From NCBI RefSeq assembly GCF_004138495.1, contig NZ_ML142858.1:144779-153822 (forward strand): a stretch of DNA of 9,044 nucleotides. The letters run 5' to 3'. This document shows positions 1 through 6,739 of this stretch, one piece after another. This DNA comes from Phytoactinopolyspora endophytica (GTDB taxonomy: Bacteria; Actinomycetota; Actinomycetes; Jiangellales; Jiangellaceae). The number at the start of each line of letters is the position of its first letter. Positions within the stretch are counted from its first letter, which is position 1. Below the pieces are notes generated by a model. That model did no database searches, had not been told where the DNA came from, and saw only the letters and a program-made list of their open reading frames with translations. The position numbers were made by a program, and so were the translations under genes.

Positions 1-1417
1 GCGGGGAAGCGTGTTGATCGACGGCGAGCGGATCCTCGCCGTTGGGCCGGTGGCCGAGGTCCGGGCCACAGCGGATGCCGCGAGCCGGTCCGGCAGCGGC
101 GGTGACACCCGGTCGGTGACGACCCTCGACGCACGCCAGTGCCTGATCCTGCCCGGATTCGTCAACCCGCACTGGCACGAGGGGCTCGCCCGGCGGGCAC
201 AGGCCCTGGGCATGCCGCTGTCCGACCACGCCGACCCGGTGTCCCCGTTCGCCCGTGGCGGCGACATCCACGCGCTGTCGCAGAACTTCGACGCGTTGTA
301 CAGCTGGCACGAAAAGATGACGCCGCAGGAGTCCGAGGCGTTCGCGCGCTACGCGCTGTGGGCTCAGCTACGCAGCGGGACCACCACGGTGGGTGACGTC
401 GGCTCGGTGGCGTGGCCGGAGGCGCTGGTCGGCGCGGCCCGTACGGTCGGGCTCCGGGCGGCGCTGAGCGTATGGGCCAGCGACGCGCTCTGCCTGCCGG
501 GGGAGACCGCCTTCACCCGCACCCGCGACGCCGATGCCGTCCTGGCCCGGATCGAGGAGCAGCTGCTGGCGTGTGGCGCCGACGGCACCGGGAGGATCCG
601 CGGGATGCCGTCCGCGGTCTACACGGCGAACCTCTCCGACGAGCTCGCCGAAGGGATCGTCGCTCTCGCGCTGCGTCACGACACCCCGGTGGCGACACAT
701 CTCGGCGCGCTGCCGAACGAGTCCGGCGTCGTTCGCGAGTACTTCGGCCGCACACCGGTCCGGCGCTTCGCCGAGCTCGGCCTGCTCACCGACCGGCTGA
801 TCGCCGTCCACTGCGCCTACGCCGACCTCGAGGAGTGGGCCATGCTCCGCGGCGCCCGCGTGCACATCAGCCACTCCCCGGCGAAATACGGTCTGTCCGG
901 AGAATCCACCATCAGCGGCAGCCGGATGATCGTCGAGTCGTGGCGAGCCGGGCAGCGAGTGTCGTTGTCGACGGATGGCGAGGCCCAGCAGATCGGCGGG
1001 ATGCCGGAGGCGATGCGCCAGGCCTGGCTGGGGCACAACGAGATCTGGGCGGACAACACCGCCGTACGGCCGAGCGACGCCCTGCTGATGGCCACCCGGT
1101 TCGCCGCCGACGGGTTGCGCTGGTCGGACCAGATCGGCAGCCTGGAGCCCGGCAAGCTGGCCGACCTGGTCCTGATCGACACCGACGACTGGCGGTACAC
1201 GCTGTGTGCTCGTCCGCTGGAGATCTTCCTCAAGGTCGGCGGCTCCGCCGACGTCGACACCGTGATCGTCGGCGGAGAGGTGCTCGTCCGAGGCGGCAGG
1301 CCGACCCGCTTCGAGGAGGAACAGGTCACTGCCGATTTCGTCACGGCGGCTTACGCTCTGGCGAAGCGGCAGGGCTGGCCCGTCGACCGACCGTCTGGAG
1401 CACGCACGCATGCCTGA
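1..1417 (+). CDS. Amidohydrolase, chlorohydrolase/deaminase type (5' partial)
   Basis: Metal-dependent TIM-barrel hydrolase of the ATZ/TRZ group (cytosine deaminase, chlorohydrolase, SAH deaminase relatives), which removes amino or other groups from heterocycles or cleaves cyclic amides. The reading frame is open to the left edge. The GTG at 11 is probably an internal Val, because the codons before it give Gly-Ser and GSVLIDGERILAVGP is a typical strand near, but not at, the N-terminus of this family. Counting from that GTG, the signature is complete: the metal pair H54-W-H56 in NPHWHEG, H230 in VATH, H267 in AVHC, the SHSP motif near 287-290 and D322 in STDG. The C-terminal EPGKLADLVLID (379-390) is the usual return to the small beta-sandwich domain. 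No signal peptide is visible, but the true N-terminus is missing. It overlaps the next gene by 8 bases, implying one operon with translational coupling. The family is confident; the substrate is unknown. Confidence 0.9.
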   Translation, partial: RGSVLIDGERILAVGPVAEVRATADAASRSGSGGDTRSVTTLDARQCLILPGFVNPHWHEGLARRAQALGMPLSDHADPVSPFARGGDIHALSQNFDALYSWHEKMTPQESEAFARYALWAQLRSGTTTVGDVGSVAWPEALVGAARTVGLRAALSVWASDALCLPGETAFTRTRDADAVLARIEEQLLACGADGTGRIRGMPSAVYTANLSDELAEGIVALALRHDTPVATHLGALPNESGVVREYFGRTPVRRFAELGLLTDRLIAVHCAYADLEEWAMLRGARVHISHSPAKYGLSGESTISGSRMIVESWRAGQRVSLSTDGEAQQIGGMPEAMRQAWLGHNEIWADNTAVRPSDALLMATRFAADGLRWSDQIGSLEPGKLADLVLIDTDDWRYTLCARPLEIFLKVGGSADVDTVIVGGEVLVRGGRPTRFEEEQVTADFVTAAYALAKRQGWPVDRPSGARTHA

Positions 1418-2504
1418 CCCCTCCGACCTGCACTCCCGTGCCGTCGTCGCGGACGCGCACAACGATCTTCTGTGCACCGTGGTGCCCCGTGCTCCCCAGC
1501 GCTGGGCCGGCTTCTTCGCTGAGCGGTGGCTTCCGCAGCTACGCGACGGCGGCGTCGACGTGCAGGTCCTGCCGGTCTTCATCGACGACGTCTACCGGCC
1601 GGAGGGTGCGCTGCGGCAGACGCTGCGGATGATCGAGTGCGCGCATCGGATCGTCGCCGGCAACCCGGACGACGTGGCGCTGTGCCGGGACGGGGCCGAG
1701 ATCGACAGCGCGCTGGAGACCGGCCGGATCGCGTTCGTCCTGGCGCTGGAGAGCGCGCCGGGCGTGGCCGACGACGTCGAGCTGCTGGAGACGCTGCACC
1801 GGCTCGGGGTGCGCATCGCCTCGCTCGCCCATTTCGGCCGGACCCCGCTGGGCGACGGCAGCGCCGAGGACGCGACTGGAGGACGGCTGACCAGACGAGG
1901 CGTCGACGCGCTCGGGCTCATGGAACGGATCGGGATGATCTTCGACGTCAGCCACCTCGGCGTGGCGGGTGTCGAGCATGTGCTGGAGCTCGCGACCCGG
2001 CCGGTAATCGCGACCCACTCGTCGGCGCGGGCGCTGCGGGATCACCACCGCAACCTGACCGACGACCAGCTCATCGGCATCGCCGCGACCGGCGGGATGG
2101 TCTGCGTGAACTTTTTCGCCGCCTATCTGCACGAGCGGGACTGGTCGATCGACCGGCTGGTGGATCACCTGGAGCATGTGGCGTCGGCGATCGGCGTCGA
2201 CCGGGTGGGGCTGGGGCCGGACTTCGTCAAGGAGGTGTTCGAGGAGACCACGCCGCGGTGCTGCGAGGACCCTGGCGGAGCCGCCGGCGACATCGGCATC
2301 TCCACCATCGGCTACCTCCCCGGCCTGGAAGGACCACGCGGGCTTCCGCTGGTCACCGAGGCGCTGCTGCGACGCGGCTGGTCCGAGCCGGACATCCGGG
2401 GCGTCCTCGGGGAGAACCTGCGCGCCCTGTTCCATGCCGAGCTGGGCCGGCTCGCTCATGCACGAACGACCCAAGGAGAGAAGAGTGTCCGTTCTGACCC
2501 CTGA
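1410..2504 (+). CDS. M19 membrane-dipeptidase family peptidase
   Basis: Binuclear zinc dipeptidase related to renal dipeptidase. The family hydrolyses dipeptides, often accepting a D-residue at the second position, and mammalian members also open carbapenem beta-lactams. The 364-residue length is normal. The ligand set can be traced: H17-N-D19 in ADAHNDLL, E114 in LALES, H182 in DVSHLG, H203 in ATHSSARAL, with R214 in the HHRNLTDDQL stretch (substrate carboxylate binding in the family) and D271 in GLGPDF. H141 in LAHFGRTP matches the active-site His of the family. No signal peptide or lipobox is seen, so it is probably cytoplasmic. The ATG at 1410 has a GGAG at 1397-1400 and overlaps the upstream stop by 8 bases. 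The gene's end overlaps the next start by 20 bases. Family assignment is strong; the actual dipeptide is inference. Confidence 0.95.
   Translation: MPDPSDLHSRAVVADAHNDLLCTVVPRAPQRWAGFFAERWLPQLRDGGVDVQVLPVFIDDVYRPEGALRQTLRMIECAHRIVAGNPDDVALCRDGAEIDSALETGRIAFVLALESAPGVADDVELLETLHRLGVRIASLAHFGRTPLGDGSAEDATGGRLTRRGVDALGLMERIGMIFDVSHLGVAGVEHVLELATRPVIATHSSARALRDHHRNLTDDQLIGIAATGGMVCVNFFAAYLHERDWSIDRLVDHLEHVASAIGVDRVGLGPDFVKEVFEETTPRCCEDPGGAAGDIGISTIGYLPGLEGPRGLPLVTEALLRRGWSEPDIRGVLGENLRALFHAELGRLAHARTTQGEKSVRSDP
2473..2478 (+). promoter_or_regulatory. Ribosome binding site deciding the serine hydrolase start
   Basis: AAGGAG lies 6 bases before the GTG at 2485, inside the 3' end of the dipeptidase gene. 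It decides between several in-frame starts (GTG 2485, ATG 2458 and a far-upstream ATG at 2176). Confidence 0.8.
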
Positions 2505-3858
2505 CTCGCAGCGTTGGCCCGATCGTCTCGCGGAGCTGGCGGAGAGCTGCGCGGTGCCCGGAGCAGTCCTCGGCATCTCCGTCGGTGCCGCGACGTCCGT
2601 GCACGCGTATGGCGTCACCAACGTCGAGACCGGTCAGCCGGTCACGGACGACACGTTGTTCCAGGTCGGCTCCATCACGAAAGTCTGGACGGCTACCGCT
2701 CTGATGCGTCTGGTCGAGGACGGCAAGCTCGACCTCGACCAGCCGGTGGTGACCTACCTGCCCGAGCTTGAGCTGGCCACGCCCGAGGCCACGGCGTCGG
2801 TGACCATCCGGCACCTGCTGACCCACACGAGTGGGATCGACGGCGACTTCTTCGACGACTTCGGTCGGGGCGACGATTGTCTGGAGAGGTACTCCGCCGC
2901 GCTGGGCAAGGTGCCTCAGCTCTTCCCGGCGGGCGCCACGTGGTCGTACTGCAACTCCGGATTCGTGCTCGCCGGGCGGCTCATCGAGAGGCTGACCGGG
3001 CAGGTCTGGGACGCCGCGATGCGGGAGCTGCTCTACGCGCCGCTGGGGGTGCAGCGGACGGTGACGCTGCCGGAGGAGGCGATCCTGCACAGCGCGGCGG
3101 TCGGCCACGTCCACGTGGGAAACGAGCCGCCGGTGCGGACGTCGTCGTGGATGCTGCCCCGGGGGATGGGCCCGGCCGGCCTGATCAGCTCGACCGCGGC
3201 CGACATCCTGGCCTTCGCCAGGATGCATCTGGCCGGCGGTGTCGCGGCGGACGGCACGCGCATCCTGTCGGGCGCCTCGGTCAGCAGCATGCAGACCGAG
3301 GACGTGCCGCTGCCGGATCCGCACGGGGTGGCGCAGTCCTGGGGACTCGGCTGGTTCCGGGCCTCATGGGGCGGCACGCCGGTGATCGGGCACGACGGCA
3401 GCACCATCGGGCAGGCGGCATTCCTGCGGCTGCTGCCTGAGCACGACCTGGCGGTCACGCTGCTCACCAATGGCGGGCAGACGCGGGACCTGTATGAGTC
3501 GCTCCTGCGTGAGGTGGTGCGCACGCTGACCGGTGCGGAGATGACCGTCCCGCTGGACCCGCCGGCGAACTCGCCGCGTGTGGACGGCTCCGGGCACGTC
3601 GGACGTTACGAACGGACCGGCGTCCGGGTGGACGTGCTGGAGGCCGAGCGTGGCCTACGGCTGCGGATCACCGGGACGCACGACGTGCCCGGACTGGACC
3701 CGGAACCGATCGAGGTGGGCGCCGTACCGGTACGGGACGGGCTGTACGTGATGCGGATGCCGGGCGTCGAGACGTGGACCACCGTGACGTTCCTGACCTT
3801 GCCGGACGGCACGCCATGCCTGCACGGCGGCTCGCGAGCCACCCCGAAGGTGGGCTGA
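2485..3858 (+). CDS. Serine hydrolase, class C beta-lactamase family (S12-like)
   Basis: Penicillin-binding-protein fold serine hydrolase. The family includes AmpC beta-lactamases, DD-carboxypeptidases, D-aminopeptidases and esterases. From the GTG at 2485 the protein has 457 residues. Motif 1 is S63-I-T-K66 in FQVGSITKVW, motif 2 is Y155-C-N157 in WSYCNSGF, and motif 3 is H303-D-G305 in GHDGST, the HxG variant common in S12 peptidases and esterases rather than the KTG of true beta-lactamases. LLTHTSGI (111-118) is also typical. Residues from about 360 to the end look like the small beta-barrel domain often appended to this family (HVGRYERTGVRV). No signal peptide is evident, unlike secreted AmpC enzymes, so a cytoplasmic peptidase, amidase or esterase is more likely than resistance. 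GTG 2485 is chosen because AAGGAG at 2473-2478 sits 6 bases upstream; earlier in-frame starts lie deep in the dipeptidase gene. An ATG at 2458 is possible but lacks this spacing. Confidence 0.92.
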   Translation: MSVLTPDSQRWPDRLAELAESCAVPGAVLGISVGAATSVHAYGVTNVETGQPVTDDTLFQVGSITKVWTATALMRLVEDGKLDLDQPVVTYLPELELATPEATASVTIRHLLTHTSGIDGDFFDDFGRGDDCLERYSAALGKVPQLFPAGATWSYCNSGFVLAGRLIERLTGQVWDAAMRELLYAPLGVQRTVTLPEEAILHSAAVGHVHVGNEPPVRTSSWMLPRGMGPAGLISSTAADILAFARMHLAGGVAADGTRILSGASVSSMQTEDVPLPDPHGVAQSWGLGWFRASWGGTPVIGHDGSTIGQAAFLRLLPEHDLAVTLLTNGGQTRDLYESLLREVVRTLTGAEMTVPLDPPANSPRVDGSGHVGRYERTGVRVDVLEAERGLRLRITGTHDVPGLDPEPIEVGAVPVRDGLYVMRMPGVETWTTVTFLTLPDGTPCLHGGSRATPKVG

Positions 3859-3872
3859 TCGGCGCTGTCGAG

Positions 3873-3915
3873 GCTGCCTGTGCGCGTGAGGCGAGGCCGC
3901 CGCTCGCGGGGCAGC
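3873..3915. terminator. Possible bidirectional terminator between convergent genes
   Basis: The only spacer between the two convergent blocks is 3859-3919. It contains nested inverted repeats: an outer GCTGCC (3873-3878) with GGCAGC (3910-3915), and an inner GCGAG (3891-3895) with CTCGC (3903-3907) around a 7-base loop. A competing pairing is GCGCTG (3862-3867) with CAGCGC (3912-3917). There is no T-tract on either side, so it is not a canonical intrinsic terminator, and GC-rich DNA makes short inverted repeats likely by chance. Its position favours a termination role. Confidence 0.35.
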
Positions 3916-3919
3916 GCGG

Positions 3920-4552
3920 TCAGAGCTTGCGGCCGTGGTGGAGATACCTCGTCCGGGTGTCGTCGTCGACGGCGTCGGCGAAGGGAGGTAGCCCCGGGAG
4001 GCCGTCGATGCTCTCGGCGTTGTTGACGTCGCAGTAGTCGCGGATGGCGGTCGGGCCCTCCTTCCTGATCCGCCCTTCGGCGTACTTGTACAGCTGCTGG
4101 CGCTCACGGCGGAACGTCATCTCGGGGACGGCGAAACCACACGAGTCGGAGACCCGGGCGACATCCACCAGGATGATCGAGCGGGTGCAGGTGACCATCT
4201 CCGGCGTGGGATCGAAGCGCTCGAACAGCGGCTCGAACCGGGGATCGGCCATGTCGATCGTCTCCCCGGTTCCGTGCAGCCGGATGATCCGCGGCGGGCC
4301 GTCGAACGCGCAGAACATCATGGCGATGCGCCCGTTCTCCTTGAGATGCGCCACCGTCTCGATGCCGCTGCCGAAGAAGTCCACGTAGGCGACCTGGTGC
4401 GGGCTCATGACCTTCAAGCAGCCTGTCCCGCCCTTCGGTGAGACGTTCACCCGGCCGTCCGCGGCCAGCGGAGCGGTACTGACGAAGAACATCGGCCGCT
4501 CGACCAGCCACGTGGCCAGGGCATCGTCGATCTCCGGGAAGACGGTTCCCAT
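3920..4552 (-). CDS. Pyridoxamine 5'-phosphate oxidase-like FMN-binding protein
   Basis: Small split-beta-barrel flavoprotein of 210 residues, of the broad PNPOx-like superfamily. Members bind FMN or F420 and reduce or oxidise small molecules; few have known substrates. The N-terminal half carries the recognisable pattern: MFFVSTAPLAADGRVNVSPKGG (about 21-42), then VAYVDFFGSGIETVAHLKENGRIAMMF (about 54-80), then PRIIRLHGTGETI (87-99). The C-terminal third (YKYAEG, RDYCDVNNAESIDGLPGLPP) is typical of the stand-alone actinobacterial and proteobacterial form, not of true PdxH, so a role in vitamin B6 synthesis should not be assumed. The ATG at 4552 is preceded by AAGGAGA (4558-4564) at good spacing. 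It lies 26 bases after the regulator gene and is the last gene of the minus-strand block, ending 61 bases from the convergent serine hydrolase gene. It could protect against a reactive product or be an accessory redox step; this is inference. Confidence 0.88.
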   Translation of the reverse strand: MGTVFPEIDDALATWLVERPMFFVSTAPLAADGRVNVSPKGGTGCLKVMSPHQVAYVDFFGSGIETVAHLKENGRIAMMFCAFDGPPRIIRLHGTGETIDMADPRFEPLFERFDPTPEMVTCTRSIILVDVARVSDSCGFAVPEMTFRRERQQLYKYAEGRIRKEGPTAIRDYCDVNNAESIDGLPGLPPFADAVDDDTRTRYLHHGRKL

Positions 4553-4573
4553 CCGGGTCTCCTTCTATGAATG

Positions 4574-4589
4574 CGTCATCAATATGACG
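4574..4589. promoter_or_regulatory. Perfect 6-bp inverted repeat, candidate operator
   Basis: CGTCAT (4574-4579), a 4-base spacer CAAT, then ATGACG (4584-4589). The repeat overlaps the stop codon of the RpiR-type regulator gene (4579-4581) and lies just upstream of the ribosome binding site of the flavoprotein gene. A second short dyad, ATGA/TCAT (4567-4570 and 4576-4579), shares its left arm. The stretch 4565-4590 is distinctly AT-richer than its surroundings. It could be an autoregulatory or internal operator, or a small hairpin affecting translation. One copy only was seen, so the assignment is tentative. Confidence 0.3.
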
Positions 4590-5496
4590 AGTCTGCTTCG
4601 CCGCGAGTCTTCCAGCCGTCGCTGTAGCCCAGCGATTCGAGCCGGGTCAGCCGGTCCCGGGTGGCGTCGCCGAGCTCCTCGCTGACGGCGGCGACCAACG
4701 ACTCCACCAGTGCCATCGCCGGCACCAGGCTGTCGAACGGACTCGGCGCGTCCACCCGCGCCGGCAGGACCGCGTGGGCGAGGTCGGCGATCGGAGACAG
4801 ATATTGGTCGGTCATCAGCACGATGGACGCCCCGGAGTTCGCGACCGCTTCGGCCAGATGGATCGTGGTGCTCTGATAGCGGCGGTAGTCGAACACGACG
4901 AAGACGTCGCGCTTGGACGCGTCCAGCAGCGCGCTCGCGCGGGAGTTGTCGCCGCTCGGCAGCAGGGTCACGTCCGGACGCATGAGGTGCAGGTGCGCCG
5001 CCAGGTAATCGGCCAGAACCTGGCTGAACCTGCCGCCGAACAGGCGGATGTGCAGCCGGCGATCGGCGAGGAGCTTCACCGCGGCGAGGAAGTCATGCCG
5101 GGGGATGTGATCGAACGTCTCGCTGACGGTCGAGACGAACGTGGACGAGACGTAGGGAAGGAAGTCCTGATCCGATGGCGTGGCGTTGCGCTCGTCGAAC
5201 TGTGCGAGTGGGGACCCCATCCGCTCATGGACCTCGTGGATGAGCACCCGCTGGAAGTCGGGATATCCCTCAAAACCGAGCCTGGTGACGAACCGCAGCA
5301 CCGTCGGCGTGCTCACCTTGGCGCGCTTGGCAAGGTCTGCGGCGGACTCCAGCCCGGCGGCCGGGTACGCGGCGAGCAGCGTCCGGCCCACCTTGCGCTC
5401 GCCGGCGCTCAGGTCGTCCATGTGGTCCCGTACTCGCTGCTGAACCGTCGGGCTGACCGACGCGGGGGCGTCCGTGGATCCATCCGGGGAGGCCAT
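4579..5496 (-). CDS. RpiR/MurR-type transcriptional regulator with SIS domain
   Basis: Transcription factor of 305 residues with an N-terminal RpiR-type helix-turn-helix domain (about 15-90) and a C-terminal SIS ligand-binding domain (about 135-265). The HTH signature is clear: SAADLAKRAKVSTPTVLRFV followed by TRLGFEGYPDFQ (51-82), and the preceding LSAGERKVGRTLLA is the usual first helix. The SIS part shows LHIRLFGGRFSQVLADYLAAHL (148-169), RDVFVVFDYRRY (196-207) and ASIVLMTDQYLSPIADLAHAVL (223-244). SIS domains often bind phosphorylated or amino sugars, but RpiR members in amino-acid and amine clusters sense other metabolites. In place of the canonical SIS GxGxS loop this protein has FGGRFSQ, with the Ser retained. 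The gene follows the M20 hydrolase by about 10 bases, with an AGGG (5505-5508) eight bases before the ATG, so it is embedded in the operon it probably controls. Whether it represses or activates cannot be read from the sequence. Confidence 0.93.
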   Translation of the reverse strand: MASPDGSTDAPASVSPTVQQRVRDHMDDLSAGERKVGRTLLAAYPAAGLESAADLAKRAKVSTPTVLRFVTRLGFEGYPDFQRVLIHEVHERMGSPLAQFDERNATPSDQDFLPYVSSTFVSTVSETFDHIPRHDFLAAVKLLADRRLHIRLFGGRFSQVLADYLAAHLHLMRPDVTLLPSGDNSRASALLDASKRDVFVVFDYRRYQSTTIHLAEAVANSGASIVLMTDQYLSPIADLAHAVLPARVDAPSPFDSLVPAMALVESLVAAVSEELGDATRDRLTRLESLGYSDGWKTRGEADSSY

Positions 5497-5506
5497 GAAA
5501 GGAACC

Positions 5507-6739
5507 CTACCTTCGCTCAGCAGTGGTCTTCGCGGAGCGATCGGCGGCGCCGGCGGCGGCCAGATAGCCGGCCAGCATCGCGTCCGCCACCCGGTCCACC
5601 GCGCCGTCGTCCGGGAGGAACTCGGGGTGGTGCAGAGGCGGTCCCGAGCCGTCGCCCACGCCGACGAAGAGCATCAGCGAGGCGAACCGTTCGGCGAAGT
5701 ACGCGAAATCGTCCGCGCCGCAGGACCGGTACCCGTCGGAGACCTGATAGCCGAGGTCACGCAGGTACGAGGAGGTGGAGTCGGTCAGCGCGGGATCGTT
5801 ACGCAGCACAGGCTCGCCGTTGGTGATCTCGACCGTGGCGGAGCACCCGTGCACCTGTGCGATCCCGGTGGCCACCGCGCGGAGCCGGTCATGCATGTAT
5901 GAGCGATGGACCATCGAGAGGCTGCGCAGGACGCCCCGGGCCACCGCGGTGCTGGGGGTGATGTTCGGGGCCTCACCGGCTTTGATCGAGCTCACCGTGA
6001 CCACGGCCGGGGTCATCGGGTCGCTGTCCCGGCTGACCAGCTGCTGCAGGCTGACCACACACTGGGCGACAGCCAGCACGGCGTCCCGGTTGAGATGTGG
6101 ATAGGCCGCGTGCCCGCCGGCACCGTGCATCGTCACCACGAACTCGTCGGCGGCCGCGTTGACCGCTCCCGGCGTGCAGGCGACGGAGCGCTCGGGCAGA
6201 GTCGGCTGGACGTGGGCGCCGAGCATCGCGACGACGTCGTGGGCATCGAGGATTCCCGAGCTGACGACGTCCTTGGCTCCGGCGGGGTAGGTCTCCTCTC
6301 TCGGCTGGAGAACCGCCACGAGCGGCGTGGCCGGTCGCACCCGGTGCACCGCCCGCGCGATGGCGACCAACGCCGCCATGTGCACGTCGTGCCCGCACGC
6401 ATGCATGAGACCGTTGTCAGCTGCCCAGGTGACGCCGGTCTGCTCCCGGACGGGCAAGGCGTCGAGCTCGGCGCGGATCGCCACCGCAGCGCCCGCCGCG
6501 CCGATCCGGACGACCGCCCCGGTGTCGGCGACCAGATCGGCGTTCTGTCCGCCGGGCAGCTCGGCGAGGACGAGATCGCGGGTCTGCGATTCATCGCCGG
6601 ACCGCTGCGGGCGGGCGTGCAGCTGGCGGCGCAGCTGACGCGCGTGTGGGAGCTCCTCGTGCAGCGCCGTGCGCAGCACCGGCAGCACGGGATCGGTGTG
6701 AACGGGATCGGTGTGGGCGGGATCGGTGTGGGCGGTCAT
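5507..6739 (-). CDS. M20 family amidohydrolase (M20D, N-acyl amino acid hydrolase-like)
   Basis: Dinuclear metal amidohydrolase of the M20D group (hippurate hydrolase, IAA-amino acid hydrolase, N-acetyl-diaminopimelate deacetylase, HmrA/AbgA relatives), cleaving the amide of N-acyl amino acids or small peptides. From the ATG at 6739 it has 410 residues. Key motifs: LMHACGHDVHMAAL with C115, H117 and D118; LQPREE with catalytic and ligand E148-E149; H176 in LGAHVQP; HGAGGHAAYPH (205-215) of the lid domain; SIKAGEAPNITP (251-262); GADDFAYF (341-348); and the C-terminal metal His in PLHHPEF (368-374). This start is chosen because ATG 6737-6739 overlaps the upstream stop 6736-6738 as ATGA and AGAAGG lies at 6749-6754; the frame remains open further upstream but only inside the preceding gene. 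The extreme N-terminus is unusual, with three tandem AHTDP/VHTDP pentapeptides at residues 3-17. No signal peptide is visible. Acyl group and amino acid are unknown. Confidence 0.94.
   Translation of the reverse strand: MTAHTDPAHTDPVHTDPVLPVLRTALHEELPHARQLRRQLHARPQRSGDESQTRDLVLAELPGGQNADLVADTGAVVRIGAAGAAVAIRAELDALPVREQTGVTWAADNGLMHACGHDVHMAALVAIARAVHRVRPATPLVAVLQPREETYPAGAKDVVSSGILDAHDVVAMLGAHVQPTLPERSVACTPGAVNAAADEFVVTMHGAGGHAAYPHLNRDAVLAVAQCVVSLQQLVSRDSDPMTPAVVTVSSIKAGEAPNITPSTAVARGVLRSLSMVHRSYMHDRLRAVATGIAQVHGCSATVEITNGEPVLRNDPALTDSTSSYLRDLGYQVSDGYRSCGADDFAYFAERFASLMLFVGVGDGSGPPLHHPEFLPDDGAVDRVADAMLAGYLAAAGAADRSAKTTAERR
6689..6733. repeat. Three tandem 15-bp repeats in the M20 gene start
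   Basis: Three head-to-tail copies of a 15-base unit reading GGGATCGGTGTGGGC on the plus strand lie at 6689-6703, 6704-6718 and 6719-6733. The second and third are identical; the first differs only in its last three bases (AAC for GGC at unit positions 13-15). Being a multiple of three, the array keeps frame and encodes AHTDP-AHTDP-VHTDP just after the start Met-Thr. Near-identity at the DNA level points to recent duplication or slippage. Confidence 0.9.

Noticed and set aside
11..13. GTG at the left edge as the start of the first amidohydrolase
   Set aside because: The frame is open upstream and the preceding codons continue the conserved N-terminal strand, so the gene is truncated by the window.
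368..1582. Long minus-strand open frame (404 codons) opposite the first amidohydrolase
   Set aside because: Arg/Pro/Gly-rich translation without a recognisable domain, antisense to a gene with an intact catalytic signature; typical shadow frame in GC-rich DNA.
2176..2484. Upstream extension of the serine hydrolase to an ATG at 2176
   Set aside because: This would add about 100 residues of composition-biased sequence inside the dipeptidase gene; the GTG at 2485 has a well-spaced ribosome binding site.
1539..2621. Long minus-strand open frame (360 codons) opposite the dipeptidase gene
   Set aside because: No domain pattern, and it spans the junction of two clearly real plus-strand genes.
4774..5826. 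Plus-strand open frame (350 codons) opposite the regulator and M20 genes
   Set aside because: Low-complexity Arg-rich tail, no family resemblance, antisense to two well-supported genes.
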